A stretch of 64,000 nt of DNA from Sycon ciliatum (Eukaryota > Porifera > Calcarea > Leucosolenida > Sycettidae), in NCBI RefSeq assembly GCF_964019385.1, contig NC_088643.1:78011626-78075625 (forward strand). Reading direction: 5' to 3'. The notes below the pieces were generated by a model, which worked only from the letters and a program-made list of their open reading frames with translations, was not told the origin of the DNA and made no database searches. Of the stretch, positions 42,254 to 53,784 are shown one piece after another; the first letter of the stretch is position 1, and the number at the start of each line of letters is the position of its first letter. The translations under genes and the position numbers were made by a program.

Positions 42254-42349
42254 CTGCAAACGGGGCAACAGCAACAACGATACAGATGGTGACGTTAATT
42301 CTCAAACGAACACGAAACAGAATGCCTGAGTTCAAAGCAAGGACTAACT

Positions 42350-43132
42350 AGGGGCCTATTATATGTGCAACTCCAGCCCGGGCTGGAGCGAGCGGGCCAG
42401 CCCGCCAAGGGTGTTTACATGTGCAAGGCCGGGCTGGTCGCCAGCCCGCAGTGAGTTTATATGCGCTGAGCACACGCCAGCCCGTTGTGAGTATGCAGCG
42501 AACACACTACGACTGTAGTGTGTTGCCCTGGGCTGGAACACAGGGCTGCAAGCCATACTCAGGTTATAAACCTAAACACTTTTTTTCTCACACTATGTAT
42601 TCTTCTGCTGATTTCTTTTCGCGCTATGGCACATGCTTGGTGTGTTGTATCACCTCGGTTCTTTTTCCTGTTTTTCACATTTTTAGCTGTCCATATCAAA
42701 GTATTTTGCAAGTAGTTCCCCTTCCATTTTAATGTAAATCATGCATGTCGACAAATAAACAGTGCTCACTGCACGTCCTTCTTGTTGCTGTACAAAAAGC
42801 TTCATAGATTTTCAAGACAATATCGGGAATCCTCTTTATAACTTCCCTCAAAAGGTAAAAGTACCTATTTTGTAGTATGAACGCAGTGTCGACACCATAG
42901 TAATACAACTCTGGCCCGGGCTGGTCTGTTTATTATGTGCTTTTTCTGGCCCGCCTAGCCGGGATCCCGGGTGCCTCGAGGCGGGATCCCACCTCGCCGG
43001 GCCAGCCCGCTTGCCATGTAAACGCACCACAGGTTTTGTGTGGATTTGTGTACAACCTCGAGATCCCGTTGCAGGCGGGCTGGCCCGCCTGTCGACCAGC
43101 CCGGGCTGGAGTTGCACATACAATCACCCCCT
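42350..43132. mobile_element. TIR element of about 780 bp, non-autonomous
   Basis: Left end aggggcctattatatgtgca and right end tgcacatacaatcaccccct are inverted repeats that extend through actccagcccgggctgg. The inside is rich in gggctgg/ccagccc palindromes. It lies just upstream of exon 22 in the intron. No transposase frame; the flanks show no clear target duplication. Confidence 0.7.
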
Positions 43133-43139
43133 AAGCCTG

Positions 43140-44235
43140 AGCACAACGACTGGATACACTGCTAGTGCAACGTATGACTACATTGCTATATGATTACACG
43201 GAGAGCCACACAATTGTGATGTTAAGTTCACGCTGCCGGTTCTGTGAAGACTTCCAAATACACACCTCCCAATAAATTCTCTCACTGGCAAAGTCAGCGA
43301 TGGAGGGGATGTGCGAATAGCCCCATCGCAACTAACACTGCAATTCACAGCTACACTGTAGCAGACCTTCGTGTAAGAAAAATCCAGGAGAGTGAACAAT
43401 CACTCTCGCTATCCTCTCAAGGAGAGTGGTGGGAGAGCAGTCCCCACCACCACTCCCCCCCCCCCCCCAAAAAAGTCGCTCGCCTTATCTATCCAAGGCG
43501 AGCACAACACGGTTTTTTTAAACATCTTGCCATACCCCAATCGAATTCAATACCCAATAGCTGCCAAATTCGTTCTGTAAAATCGCCGTACGCACTACAA
43601 ATGAAAGCTGTTCGGACCACAACTTTAGTTTCCCTTCATCAGGGACAATGACACACGCAATGGGAAATTGAGAAAATTCGCTAAGATCCATGGTATTTTT
43701 GTAGTATTCATCGTAGAGCGCTCCTTTGAGGCTTTGTTCTGTAGCTGACGGCTAAGACCTGTGCCTGGCGTCACACGTACACAGGTCTATGCATGCCCGG
43801 ACTGTCACGCAACAGAGGGAAATCCTTTATGTCAAAATTATTTGGGCGGAAATGAAAATTTGCAACGGTACGTAAAATACGTTGCGAGTGCCGTAACTCC
43901 ACTATTGGACCTCGGATCGACTTCCGATTTGTGGGAGCCGACAGCTGAGAACTTTCTAATGCGAATATATCTTTCGATTCCGTTCAGGGAAAGCCGAGTT
44001 ACGAAATATTTGAGTGTTTTCAGAACTTCATAGTGATGCGGATGCGCTCGAAATTCTCAAGGCGCGCGACGAAAAGTGCGCCCTAAAAGAAAATAAGGAG
44101 AGCGAAGGCGCGCGAGAGCGATCGCTCTCCTTTTACCAGATGATCTGCTGTAGACGTGATGCAGCCATGCAGTGCAAACCTGGCAGACAGCATGCACTGG
44201 GCACCTAGGCTACAGGCGTTTGGCTTACAGGGTAG
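43140..44235. other. Intronic sequence without recognised feature
   Basis: Intron 21 of the large gene. It has a poly(C) tract at 43455-43468 and a motif agtttcccttcatcaggga at 43628-43646; nothing coding. Confidence 0.5.
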
Positions 44236-44238
44236 CAG

Positions 44239-44714
44239 AGTGCTGCTCAATGAAATCCCATCAGGCGAGGCAAGTTAGCACTGCGCACCTCACATCCCAG
44301 TGTGAGTAGGTATGGGGCTGCTGCACGCCGGCAGTGCCGCACGCTGGCAGTGCTGCATGCCGGCAGTGCTGCACGCCGGCAGTGCTGCACGCCGGCAGTG
44401 CTGCACGCTGGCAGTGCTGCACGCCGGCAGTGCTGCACGCCGGCAGTGCTGCACGCTGGCAGTGCTGCACGCTGGCAGTGCTGCACGCTGGCAGTGCCGC
44501 ACGCTGGCAGTGCCGCACGCTGGCAGTGCCGCACGCTGGCAGTGCCGCACGCTGGCAGTGCCGCACGCTGGCAGTGCTGCACGCTGGCAGTGCTGCACGC
44601 TGGCAGTGCTGCACGCTGGCAGTGCTGCACGCTGGCAGTGCTGCACGCTGGCAGTGCTGCACCACACCTAGCGTGCACTTCATTGACAGGATCAGATTTC
44701 ATTGAGCAGCACTA
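44239..44714. mobile_element. Small TIR element carrying a 16-bp minisatellite
   Basis: The ends agtgctgctcaatgaaatc (44239-44257) and gatttcattgagcagcact (44694-44712) are perfect inverted repeats. The interior is dominated by about 21 copies of a 16-base repeat. The same terminal sequence occurs at 53515 and at both ends of 58253-58402. Confidence 0.8.
44322..44660. repeat. 16-bp minisatellite, about 21 copies
   Basis: Unit gctggcagtgctgcac with T/C variants. Since 16 is not a multiple of three, each frame reads a 48-base higher-order repeat, which leaves long open frames in several of the six frames. These are artefacts of repeat structure, not genes. Confidence 0.95.
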
Positions 44715-45011
44715 TACTCAAGACTATAGTGGTGCTGAATATTTCCCAACTGTTACTTCGCTCCATAATCCCCGACCTTGGGCCAGGCGCATCCCTGGCT
44801 AGGCTAGTCTGCACGACAAGTTACATGTACGTAAACTTTCAAGTAGCTGAAGAGTACGGTTGGACTTTTCCGAGCTTCGTAGTTTTTCGTGCAATTTCTC
44901 AGCCCAGCCGGCACCAGGCCGGTCTGGAGGTAGTTACAGGGTAGAAGAGAAGAGTGGTGAGTAGTAGATAGTCTAGGTAGTACTAGTAGCAATTGGTAGA
45001 CACAGGTAGCT

Positions 45012-45455
45012 ATGCCGACCAAAACTGCCACGCGCAGCCTGACAGAATCGGAAATAAAACTTTTGAGCTCCATCCCTGAAATAGAATCGTCCGTCTTTGA
45101 AATTGTCAAGACGCTGTCAGCGCTCGTGTCGGAATCTGCAAACCGGGAGGTCCGTCTCCAAAACCGGATTGACGAACTGGTCATGCAGATAACAGGACTG
45201 AAAGAGGAGGTTGTCGCCATGAAGGAGTCCGCCATTGCAACGGCAAGTGTTACCTTTCCTCCGGCTGAACAACAGCCCCAGAGTACGACGAGGCGGAAGG
45301 GATCTCGTAGCCGTACCCGTACGCGAAAAGACCAGGTCACCAGGTGCACTGGTGCAGCAGCAGGAGAACACCGTAGCGCTTTCAAACGCGTACACGTGGA
45401 TGACACTGGCAGTGATCGTGAGATCTCGAGCGAGGAAGATGCTACCGCTACCTGA
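45012..45455 (+). CDS. Hypothetical 147-residue protein, possible retroelement ORF1
   Basis: Complete frame MPTKTATRSLTESEIKLL.. to stop. Residues 10-75 show a heptad-like spacing of Leu/Ile/Val (SIFEIVKTL..LQNRIDELVMQITGLKEEV type) suggesting a coiled coil. Residues 95-115 are strongly basic (RRKGSRSRTRTRK) and the C-terminus is acidic. A coiled coil plus basic tail is typical of LINE ORF1 RNA-binding proteins, but no RRM or zinc knuckle follows. It lies antisense inside an intron of the large gene, so an embedded transposon remnant is likelier than a host gene. Confidence 0.4.
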   Translation: MPTKTATRSLTESEIKLLSSIPEIESSVFEIVKTLSALVSESANREVRLQNRIDELVMQITGLKEEVVAMKESAIATASVTFPPAEQQPQSTTRRKGSRSRTRTRKDQVTRCTGAAAGEHRSAFKRVHVDDTGSDREISSEEDATAT

Positions 45456-46063
45456 AACGGTGGGGTTGGTCATTGGCCACGGACATCGCACCTAGGCTAC
45501 TGCCAGTACGACCCTGTTCATGTTCTCGGAGCACCCCCTTCTCATCAAACTCCCAATCCATCTGTCTCTATCTCTCTCTAACTCTCCTCCATTCTCACTC
45601 TAATCTTTCGTCAAAACTGCACGGCAATCAGCCTCTACTTTCGCCTCAGCATCATGATCTTGATACTGCTATCTTTGTACTTGTTTGCGTACTTGTTTGC
45701 ACTCATATCTTGGAATAACTCGCAAACTAACAAGTTTCCTGGTTTCCTCCCCTCCCTCCTCTCTTTCCTACCCTTAGAGTTCTTGCTCTCCTGCTCCCCG
45801 CCCTTCCACTCCCCATTTTGTTTCCTTTGGTGCACATGTGCAGCTGTGATGCCGAGACCCTTGGTCGGCTGAGCTTCACAGGTCCCACCCACTCCGTCCT
45901 GCTGGATATGTACCATTGTGTCGAGTTCTCCTCCTCGTTTTAGTTCACCATGCAGTGAGTGTTCAATGGTAAAAAAATAATAAAAAAATGACTGAGATGC
46001 ATACGGTTCTGTAGCTTGACATTTATACGAGATAGTGGCAACGACTTCGGCCATGATTTTATA

Positions 46064-46249
46064 GGAAAAGGCGTTCGCTCCCCACACCGGAGCTCGCATT
46101 CTTCGCCGACCTGACTTGACACTTGACAAACTCACAGCTGCCATCCAGAGCACACGAGATCCATTGGACCTTCGACTTGGCAAGTGCCAAGTGACAAATC
46201 AAGTCGGCGGAAAAGCGCAAGCTCCGGTGTGGGGAGCGAACACCTTTCC
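46064..46249. mobile_element. Foldback MITE, about 186 bp
   Basis: Arms of about 65 bases (aaaggcgttcgctccccacac.. and ..gtggggagcgaacacctttcc) pair almost along their length around a short centre at 46136-46184. Located in intron 21 of the large gene. Confidence 0.8.
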
Positions 46250-46460
46250 TTGACATTGCACTCCGAAATGGTCAAATTCATACTTGATATTTTTTTTGGT
46301 TTTTCGGTATGACGAACAAACTGATACAAAAAAAGGTTCCCTAATTGGATGAAAAGGAACTCGACCTTATAATTGTATTCTTTGAGGCAGGACAACGACA
46401 ATCTCTAGAGCAGGACGTTCTGGTAAGATATAGGACCTTGGCAGGAAATACAGTACATAC

Positions 46461-46607
46461 CACGTCCTTGTCATCGGGCCGTGCCCAGTGACCAGACTGA
46501 ATGCGAAGGCAGTCGACGAAAAACTCAGCCATGTGCTCCAAGAACTTGTCCAGCACTTCTGGTTCCTTCTCCCTCTTCGCGGCAAAGGATTCGATAGCTG
46601 CAACTGT
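46461..46607 (-). CDS. Exon 21 of the large minus-strand gene
   Basis: Acceptor gggtttacag, donor GTATGT. Encodes TVAAIESFAAKREKEPEVLD, an FVDCLRIQSGHWARP stretch and a DDKDV end; helical, phase 0 in and out. Confidence 0.75.
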
Positions 46608-47209
46608 CTGTAAACCCAACACACACGCACACATACACACACAGGGTAAGGAAATTGGTCAGTGTGCTGTTATTCGATCTTGAACACCAACGAGAGACCA
46701 AGTGCTACAAGACCAAGGCTTGTTCTGGATGATATACTATGTATTACTACGAATGCCTGGAGTACTTGATGGCACTACATGAACTCCTGGGTACAGAAAT
46801 ACTCTATTTTCGACAGTCGGGGAAGATGTGAAGTTTACACCAATCAGAAACACCGCACGACGAAACCGTCAAAACACCGCACGGCGAAACCGTCAAAACT
46901 GAGGATAGAATTGGACGAGTCACGACCTTACACAGTGATGGGTGGTGTGTCAGGTCTGATCGTCTGAACTCGAACAACACAGGGGCTTTTGTAAGGCCCA
47001 ATTGAGTTGACCTCGCAACGACGACTAGAGACCAAGGAATCTCCAGGATCGGCTCAAAAGTCAACTGATTCTGGAAAACTAAACCCCTGATAGAGAGCGA
47101 TATTTTGAATCTGGCGCACAGACTGTATACCCCAAGATTAAGGTAATAGAAAGGCAGACCCCCCCCCCCCCCCAGGACACAAAGAGAGTGAAGACAGACC
47201 ATCCCTTAC

Positions 47210-47357
47210 CACCTTTGTGAGACTCCATTGCCAGTGCTCGCCTTTCCAAGCAGACAGAACTTTGACAGCCAACGGGATAAAACCCTCCTCAAAGCAAATC
47301 TGGAGGAGAATCGCACACTTGTCCTGATTTTCCGTTTTCTTTATCAGGTCATAATAC
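47210..47357 (-). CDS. Exon 20 of the large minus-strand gene
   Basis: Acceptor attcacag; donor either GTAAGG after 47210 or GTGGTA after 47213, both leaving phase 0. Encodes YYDLIKKTENQDKCAILLQI through AWKGEHWQWSLTK. Confidence 0.75.
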
Positions 47358-47502
47358 CTGTGAATGGAATATCAGTAAAGAGTGCACAGGAAATGCAAAA
47401 GGCTTTGGTACACAGAGCTGCAATGAAAAACAAGCACCTTGAGCAAAACAGCGCCAAGCGAAATTATGGTCACAACAAAGAACAAGACGAGATGGCACTC
47501 AC

Positions 47503-47565
47503 GGCAATGAATTTCGACAAGCGTCAAGCACTGTTTCGGCATGTTTCTGGTAGTCATTGGCTGAC
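47503..47565 (-). CDS. Exon 19 of the large minus-strand gene
   Basis: Acceptor cctgctccag, donor GTGAGTG. Encodes KSANDYQKHAETVLDACRNS in phase with exons 18 and 20. Confidence 0.7.
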
Positions 47566-47639
47566 CTGGAGCAGGACATAAGAATCACAAGGTACCAATT
47601 CCTTGCCCATACCATTGCTGTCTTAGTCATTTCACTTTA

Positions 47640-47820
47640 CTGTAAAAGCCATTATTCTAACGGGCCGCAATTGTAACGATTCTAACGCATTCTCAACGCT
47701 CCCTAGCAACAGAATGAGTACCGATTGAGGCGTAACGTTTTCTATTTTAAGTTTTAACGACAGATTTCTCCTCGTTAACTCGTTAGATTTAGCACTTCGT
47801 TACATATAAGGCTTTTACAG
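47640..47820. mobile_element. Mariner-type MITE, 181 bp
   Basis: Inverted ends ctgtaaaagcc and ggcttttacag, flanked by TA on both sides (47638-47639 and 47821-47822), the target duplication of the Tc1/mariner group. The inside is AT-rich with ttctaacg motifs. Lies in intron 18. Confidence 0.75.
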
Positions 47821-48186
47821 TATTCCCCGCAAGAGCCCATGATGAGAAGGGAACGAGAACGTTTGGTTCAGAAAGATTTTTGCCGTATTCTTTTAGACTG
47901 GCGTGGACGACGTAGATGAATGAACTACAACAGAGTACCAATTTGATAGAAATTCCAACAACCAGTTAAAAGCAAGGCAAAACAAAAAACTAAATTCTAC
48001 AGCCCTGTCTGTTACTTCAGTACAAGATAACAAAACGCCACAGAACAGTCAGTCACGAGATAATGCCATAATAGTACCATCCATTTTTTACCTTCCTCTT
48101 TCCCGAAATAAATAGCACAGGCCACAACACAATCACGGTACAAATGACCACGGTCTATCATCACCAATCAAAAGAGAGATTACTAA

Positions 48187-48191
48187 GTAAC

Positions 48192-48235
<44 letters not shown>
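48187..48235. repeat. (CA)n microsatellite
   Basis: About 45 bases of CA repeat in intron 18. Confidence 0.95.
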
Positions 48236-48236
<1 letters not shown>

Positions 48237-48271
48237 GGCAGCAGCACCAGCACCACCAATCGTAGACATAC

Positions 48272-48387
48272 TTGAACACCTCTTTCAAGGAATGTAACGT
48301 CTTTGTCGAGGGTGCATCCAAAAACTGTTCCTCCACGGTCTTCACGTGGAAAATATCAGTGCTCAAGTTGGGCAATAGGTCGCCGAA
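48272..48387 (-). CDS. Exon 18 of the large minus-strand gene
   Basis: Acceptor ttcttcaaccag, donor GTATGT. Encodes FGDLLPNLSTDIFHVKTVEE and on to KEVFK, in phase with exon 19. It does not join exon 17 in phase, so a small exon may be missing in between. Confidence 0.65.
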
Positions 48388-48727
48388 CTGGTTGAAGAAA
48401 CACACATGCACATACAGAACACGAGATGATTCTTCTACAAAGAGGGAGCATAAACCAATTTACAACAAGAAAACCAGGAGAGAAAGGTTCAAGTCCGCAC
48501 ACAAGGGCCTTTCTGAAAGCACACAGAGAGTATGCTCTCTTGCAGGGTGATCTAGTCAAATGTAATCCGTGCACGTGTATGTGTGTGTACGTGTGTGTGT
48601 GTGTGTGCGTGCGTGTGCGTGTGTGCGCGCGCGCGCACGCGAGCGCGTGGACCACACAATACTCAGTGACACACATACCCACATTTTCTAACTGGTGTTC
48701 TGTGGCGTGCGACAACAGGTCACTCAC

Positions 48728-48813
48728 AGTGGGCCAGAATGCGAGTGAAAGTTATGAAGTGCATTGTGCAGGTTGCGAGTGTACTCAGCTGGGGAAATTC
48801 TCATCAAAAGTTG
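48728..48813 (-). CDS. Exon 17 of the large minus-strand gene
   Basis: Acceptor ctgtgctcag, donor GTGAGTG. Encodes QLLMRISPAEYTRNLHNALH and NFHSHSGPL. Phase 0 in fits exon 16; phase 2 out does not match exon 18. Confidence 0.65.
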
Positions 48814-49249
48814 CTGAGCACAGCTCACTTCTAAGCTTGGTCTTCTCTCTGATCTCTGTTTGCTGGTGTATGTAGACTTTGCTTTTCCAGTCTTTCCGAC
48901 TAAATTCCATGACAAGATAGAACGCTAGGGGCTCAACGAGAGGAATACAAAAGTGGCGATACGAACATGTATGTAGATGAAGCAGACGCATTGAAAACAC
49001 AATCTGCTTGTTACGTCTCATCTTCATGACAAACACTAGTGGGCCATGAAAAATTCAAAAGCTGGCCAACGCTACCATGGCTGGTTATTGCCCTCATCTC
49101 TGGGGTTGCTCCCCACATTAGCAATGCGTGCACATGCTACGAGATTGAGTTTAATAATAATAATAACCCACAACTGATACAAAATTACACTCTGGGCCTA
49201 CTTTGAAGTACAATATTTAATATTATTTTTTCTCCTGACAATCCCGTAC

Positions 49250-49790
49250 ATGAACCATCATCCAAGCACAACCCTACCATACCCAGGCACGAATGATCGT
49301 TTCCATTGTTTCCTGTACCCAAATCATCTCTGTAGCCGGGACCTGACGACCGGCTACAGAGGCCGACCGAGAACAGAACTGCCAACCGTCCTACACAATG
49401 ATCTGACGAGTATCGGGAGGTCGCTCAACAACCGCACAGACCTCTGCAGATTGCGTGACATTGCGCGCACGAGATCCGGGTGGCGTCAACTGGTTAATGA
49501 TATCATCGAGAAGAAATATGTGTACCACTGAACAGGTCTAACTTACTTATGGCTACTTGCAATGTGCTAGTGCTGCACCAGCGTGTTGCATTGTTAGTGT
49601 CTTTGAATAGTATGCGTACGATCAAGTGTTTGTTCACCTATATTTTTCCCTTTTTCGTTTTTGGTTTTGCTTTCTTTCTCTTTTTCTCCCCTTCTCTTCT
49701 GGTATCATGTCTAACATTGGGTGTGGCCCAAGCGAAGGCTAGGCTAACGCCGATGCCAACGCAAAAGGGCTGATGATGATGATGAAATCA
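49250..49790 (+). mobile_element. LINE C-terminal fragment with (GAT)n tail
   Basis: The frame to 49531 reads YRGRPRTELPTVLHNDLTSI and a RTRSGWRQLVNDIIEK end, the same C-terminal motif as at 29876-30439. About 240 bases of 3' untranslated sequence end in gatgatgatgatg at 49771-49783, the usual simple tail of this LINE type. It sits in intron 16 of the large gene, antisense to it. Confidence 0.75.
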
Positions 49791-50236
49791 TCATCCAAGT
49801 CTTTGGTGGCCAAACCGACAGGATTACATCCATACTCCCACACGGTTTGAATCTGTGTGATGTAGCACTACACGGAGGCTCGAACATTTCGCCTTCTCCG
49901 CTGAGGTGAACGTTTGGCAAAGTACCAGTGGTGAAAGGCCGAGGGATGTGATCTTCCTGACCACGGCACAACTACCTCCTTGTGTTAGGCTCATACATCT
50001 CTCGTACTTCAACCCATAATCTTTCTTTTCCATTGTATCAACATTGTTCCCGCTTCCCATGTTTGACCCCATGAACCTCATTCCACGCGTTGCATGCTGA
50101 CCAAGATCGGGAATGCTTTCTTTTCCCATTTCCCCATTGAGAGCACGAGTCCACTGCTAGAACTTTACGTGAGTCACTCATGGTCGTCTAGTCATTACGT
50201 GCAACTACATGTACATGTCTTCAGCGTGTCCCGTAC

Positions 50237-50370
50237 CTGGAGCTGCAGTTTCATTCCATAGTCGGATTTCAGCTTATTGGACGAACGGCCCGCAGCGCTG
50301 CGTGCAGTAAACATACCATCAACGAATTGCTGGGCCATGGCAGGCATTTCCTTTGCCCAATCTATGCCTT
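50237..50370 (-). CDS. Exon 16 of the large minus-strand gene
   Basis: Acceptor tgtcagcag, donor GTACGG. Encodes EGIDWAKEMPAMAQQFVDGM through YGMKLQLQ; phase 1 in, 0 out, consistent with neighbours. A (CA)n tract lies in the intron just upstream (50372-50440). Confidence 0.75.
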
Positions 50371-50371
50371 C

Positions 50372-50381
50372 TGCTGACACA

Positions 50382-50440
<59 letters not shown>
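50372..50440. repeat. (CA)n microsatellite
   Basis: About 65 bases of CA repeat ending two bases before the exon 16 border, so it replaces the normal pyrimidine tract of the acceptor with (TG)n on the sense strand. Confidence 0.95.
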
Positions 50441-50441
<1 letters not shown>

Positions 50442-50700
50442 AGCAAGGTACAAGCATACACGAGCAGGTATTGTGACAGTACACAGTAGCAAGGTTCAAG
50501 CACAAGAGCAGGTATTGTTACAGTTGGGTGACAGGGTGAGGTTTGCTTAGATCTGCCGCCACGAGTAGCAGCACCAAACAAGACACCATGACACCCCCTT
50601 GGCGTGCACTAGGCATGCACATCACAAAGGCACGAGCAGGCACACAGGAGGCAGCTTGCCAGTGTACTCCTAGGGAATAGAAGGAGAGAAAAAAACTTAC

Positions 50701-50783
50701 CATCTACGGTGCCAGCCTTCCAGGCAGTCAGCAAAGCAGACAGGAATCTAAACTGGCTAGGAAGATCACTCTTGGCCATATAC
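50701..50783 (-). CDS. Exon 15 of the large minus-strand gene
   Basis: Acceptor gctatttag, donor GTAAGT. Encodes YMAKSDLPSQFRFLSALLTA and WKAGTVDG; phases match exons 14 and 16. Confidence 0.8.
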
Positions 50784-51622
50784 CTAAATAGCATCATGGG
50801 CAAAGTACAGATGAAAGATTGGTATGTAGTCTTTTTTTAACTTAAACGCTTAGCTTGTACATGGCGCAGAAGGCTTACCAACATACATGCAGTTCAGCAC
50901 AGGAAAGAGATACTTGTACTAGCAAGGGAATACATGCCATGGTATCCACACACCTACTGTAGCGTGCTACGCCGAGTCAGGCTGAGTCAGCAACACGGTT
51001 GGTGGGGTTTGGAATGACATATCCAGTTGCATCATTGCAGTTCACGATTCAAACAGAGATGTCAAACTGTTGTAATGTACTTAATGCTACCATGTACCAA
51101 GCACAACAAGGAGAACAGTAGACTATAATATTAGCTACTAGTACATAATTATATTCACTAAGAAAGTTGTGGACATCACGCAACTACGCTATCAAGGAAA
51201 AGGGGGTTTGTCAACTGACAACCGCTCTATTCAGTTGCTATTCACAATCTGCACGTGCGCTGCATTAAAAATTATTTTATCGTGATATTGAAAATTGTGG
51301 ACGTTTCAGGCCAGTCACCCATCGTCAGAACAATTTACAAGGAGCGAACCTGGCCTTTTTACATGTATTACCTATTTTTCTTTCTTTCTCATAATTACAT
51401 TACTAGTATGCCATAACATGTATATTCAAGCTTCAATGTACCAGTCTTTTGTCCTCATTCTAAATTATAATACATTATTATCATGACCCTCGGAGGTACT
51501 AGTAGGTTCTTGGACGTACATGTAGAATGTTTCACTGTGGATACCGTTGTACTGTACCATCAACCCTCAAAGACAACTCACAAAAACTGCCCATACAAAA
51601 AGATATCCTTCAAGTTGCTTAC

Positions 51623-51786
51623 TTTTTGTAATGCTCAAGCAGCCAACCGTGCAGACCATACTGCGGCACATAATGATCAAGGAACGGCACTTTGGGCTCG
51701 ACGGCATCGCTGCTTTTCGGCGCTGGTGACGACGGAAGAGAGGTGGACATGAAGAAATCGACGCAGCTCAGCCACAGCATGCTGCC
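51623..51786 (-). CDS. Exon 14 of the large minus-strand gene
   Basis: Acceptor gcttgctttcag, donor GTAAGC. Encodes GSMLWLSCVDFFMSTSLPSS and on to QYGLHGWLLEHYK. Phase 0 in, 2 out. Confidence 0.8.
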
Positions 51787-52256
51787 CTGAAAGCAAGCAC
51801 ACAAAACGTAAGTCCTTGCTGGGCAGAGCAAATGTTTCATTGCATCAACACCAAGGCAAAGGTTTCACTGCATCACCATTAAGGCCAAGGGCAGCCGCAA
51901 GTCACTTTTTTGAGTGGATAGCTACGAGTACGGATCCTAGCCCGTAGTAGGAAGTCATACAAACCCGGCGGCTTGTACATGTACAACTCCTTGACCTGCA
52001 GGTGCTGCTGCTGCTGTGGTGAAGATGTGCCAGCTATAAAGCTGAATGCATAACTACACAATTATGACAACACAGCGCTCCGTGACATCATTGAACACTG
52101 CGGGGTGGTTCCCCAGGCTACCTGGGAAATTAGACGGGGCCTGTGCCTAACTGCACAACAGTTTCCTCTCACATGTACTTGTTGTCAAAAGGTGGCAACT
52201 GCAGCATAGCACTGAGTAAACATTCATTGACGTTGCACAATGCTCTAGGTCCATAC

Positions 52257-52352
52257 CTGGTACTTGGCTGATCTCTGTATGTACTTTTCAGATGTGACGT
52301 TCAGATAAGACTTGGGTGCATGAACTGATGCCATTACTTCGAGAAGAACCAC
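52257..52352 (-). CDS. Exon 13 of the large minus-strand gene
   Basis: Acceptor cttgtgtag, donor GTATGG. Encodes VVLLEVMASVHAPKSYLNVT and SEKYIQRSAKYQ in phase 0. Confidence 0.8.
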
Positions 52353-52432
52353 CTACACAAGACAAATGTTCAAAACATACAGCCAACACAGCAACTATTG
52401 AAATGAGGAAGTCGAAGGCAAGGGAAGCACAA

Positions 52433-52454
52433 GGGGGGGGGGGGGGGGGGGGGG
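52433..52454. repeat. Poly(G) tract, 22 bases
   Basis: Longest G run in the window, in intron 12. Confidence 0.95.
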
Positions 52455-52996
52455 CTAGGTTGTGTTGTGGCAGCATAGCAATTCTACATCGCTCCTCTCC
52501 ACATTCATGATCACTGTGTTATACAGAATGATAATCGTTCTAATAGGAGATATTCCGCAGGCAATATATTCAGAACCGCAACTTTGAGAAAAGAAAACCA
52601 GGGTAAAACCCTGGACAAACCCGCCATGTAACCATGGACACATCCATGCATACCAGCACATGCGCACATACGAAGTCCCTCAGAATTTCAAGAAGAAATG
52701 ATTCGTTACCACCAAGGGATGGGAGAGGAGGGAACACAGTGATCATGAATGTTACGAGGAGACTCGTAGAACTCCAATTGGAGTTCGCCGAGGCTCCTCC
52801 AATTAGTATGTAAACTCAAATCTCCCATAGCTGTTTTGCATGACAAATAGAAAACATGGCAGCAAACGCGTGTATGCATGCCAATGAATATTGAGATGCA
52901 GCACGAGTAATATTTCAAACTGAGCAGAGAAATGATAATAATTGTACGGCAGCAATCAGCCATAGCATTAGAACGCTACAGACGGGTGTCTCTCAC

Positions 52997-53107
52997 CTGG
53001 ATGTCGCATTTACTGTCTTTGGCCAAAGCAAATAAAGCACCAGGCCTGGGTCGACCTACGGCTAACGCTTCCAATGGATAGCACATGGTCTTTATCTTCT
53101 TCAAGCG
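52997..53107 (-). CDS. Exon 12 of the large minus-strand gene
   Basis: Acceptor tgttttacag, donor GTGAGA. Encodes RLKKIKTMCYPLEALAVGRP and RPGALFALAKDSKCDIQ in phase 0 on both sides. Confidence 0.8.
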
Positions 53108-53472
53108 CTGTAAAACATACACAGACAACACAGACACACACGCACACACACACGCTTGACCTTTGACATCCCATTACACATCCAGCCAGGGGAGATAATA
53201 CTGAGATAAGCAGTCACTTGTGGTGACGCTTCACACCGACGCTCCTCTTGAAATCTCTGCCGCAAGCGCAATGGAAGTCCTTGGTTTGGTGGAAGAGAAA
53301 GCCGCTGCTGTAAAACCGCCTGCTCCATTCCAAACCGCCTTGTGCCAGCCTGTACCTCTGGGCCTCGGCAATCTCCATGGTGCACACACACATTGCCAAT
53401 GAAAGTGTCTCGCCAGCACTTTACTTCTTGGGCCCCATGCCGTGGTCTCGTTGCACCCGGGCTGAATCTATA

Positions 53473-53493
53473 CCCCCCCCCCCCCCCCCCCCC
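53473..53493. repeat. Poly(C) tract, 21 bases
   Basis: In intron 11, next to a solo end (gagctgctcaatgaaatcc at 53514) of the TIR family described at 44239-44714. Confidence 0.95.
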
Positions 53494-53784
53494 GGGGACG
53501 TTGCTGAAAACTGAGCTGCTCAATGAAATCCAGCCTCATTGGTCAGTTAGTGCCAGACGCTGTACAGCCCTAGTTCTGCAAACACTGGACAGGACACTGG
53601 ACCAGTGCACTTACATATTCATGCGGCCGGATTTCTTTGGGCACAGCCGTACTGTGTCGATATAGACGTGTCAACAACACAGGGAACAGGCGTGGAGTGA
53701 GCGCAGGCGGCTTCCGCACAGCGCAACTGTGAAGCAGTATAAGTAGTAAGATGGAGCTTGTCTAGATGGATGCCTAACACTTAC

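Noticed and set aside
43625..43650. ctgatgaagggaaac on the minus strand, like a hammerhead core
   Set aside because: There is no room for stem II between CTGATGA and GAAA, and no stem I pairing.
44247..44805. Six overlapping long ORFs with HAGSAARWQCRTLAVP-type repeats
   Set aside because: They are forced by the 16-bp minisatellite, which reads openly in most frames on both strands.
53216..53400. Open stretch with FLFHQTKDFHCACGRDFKRS, resembling a Cys/His exon in the large gene
   Set aside because: No acceptor with a pyrimidine tract in the right phase, and exons 11 and 12 join in phase 0 without it. It could be an alternative exon.
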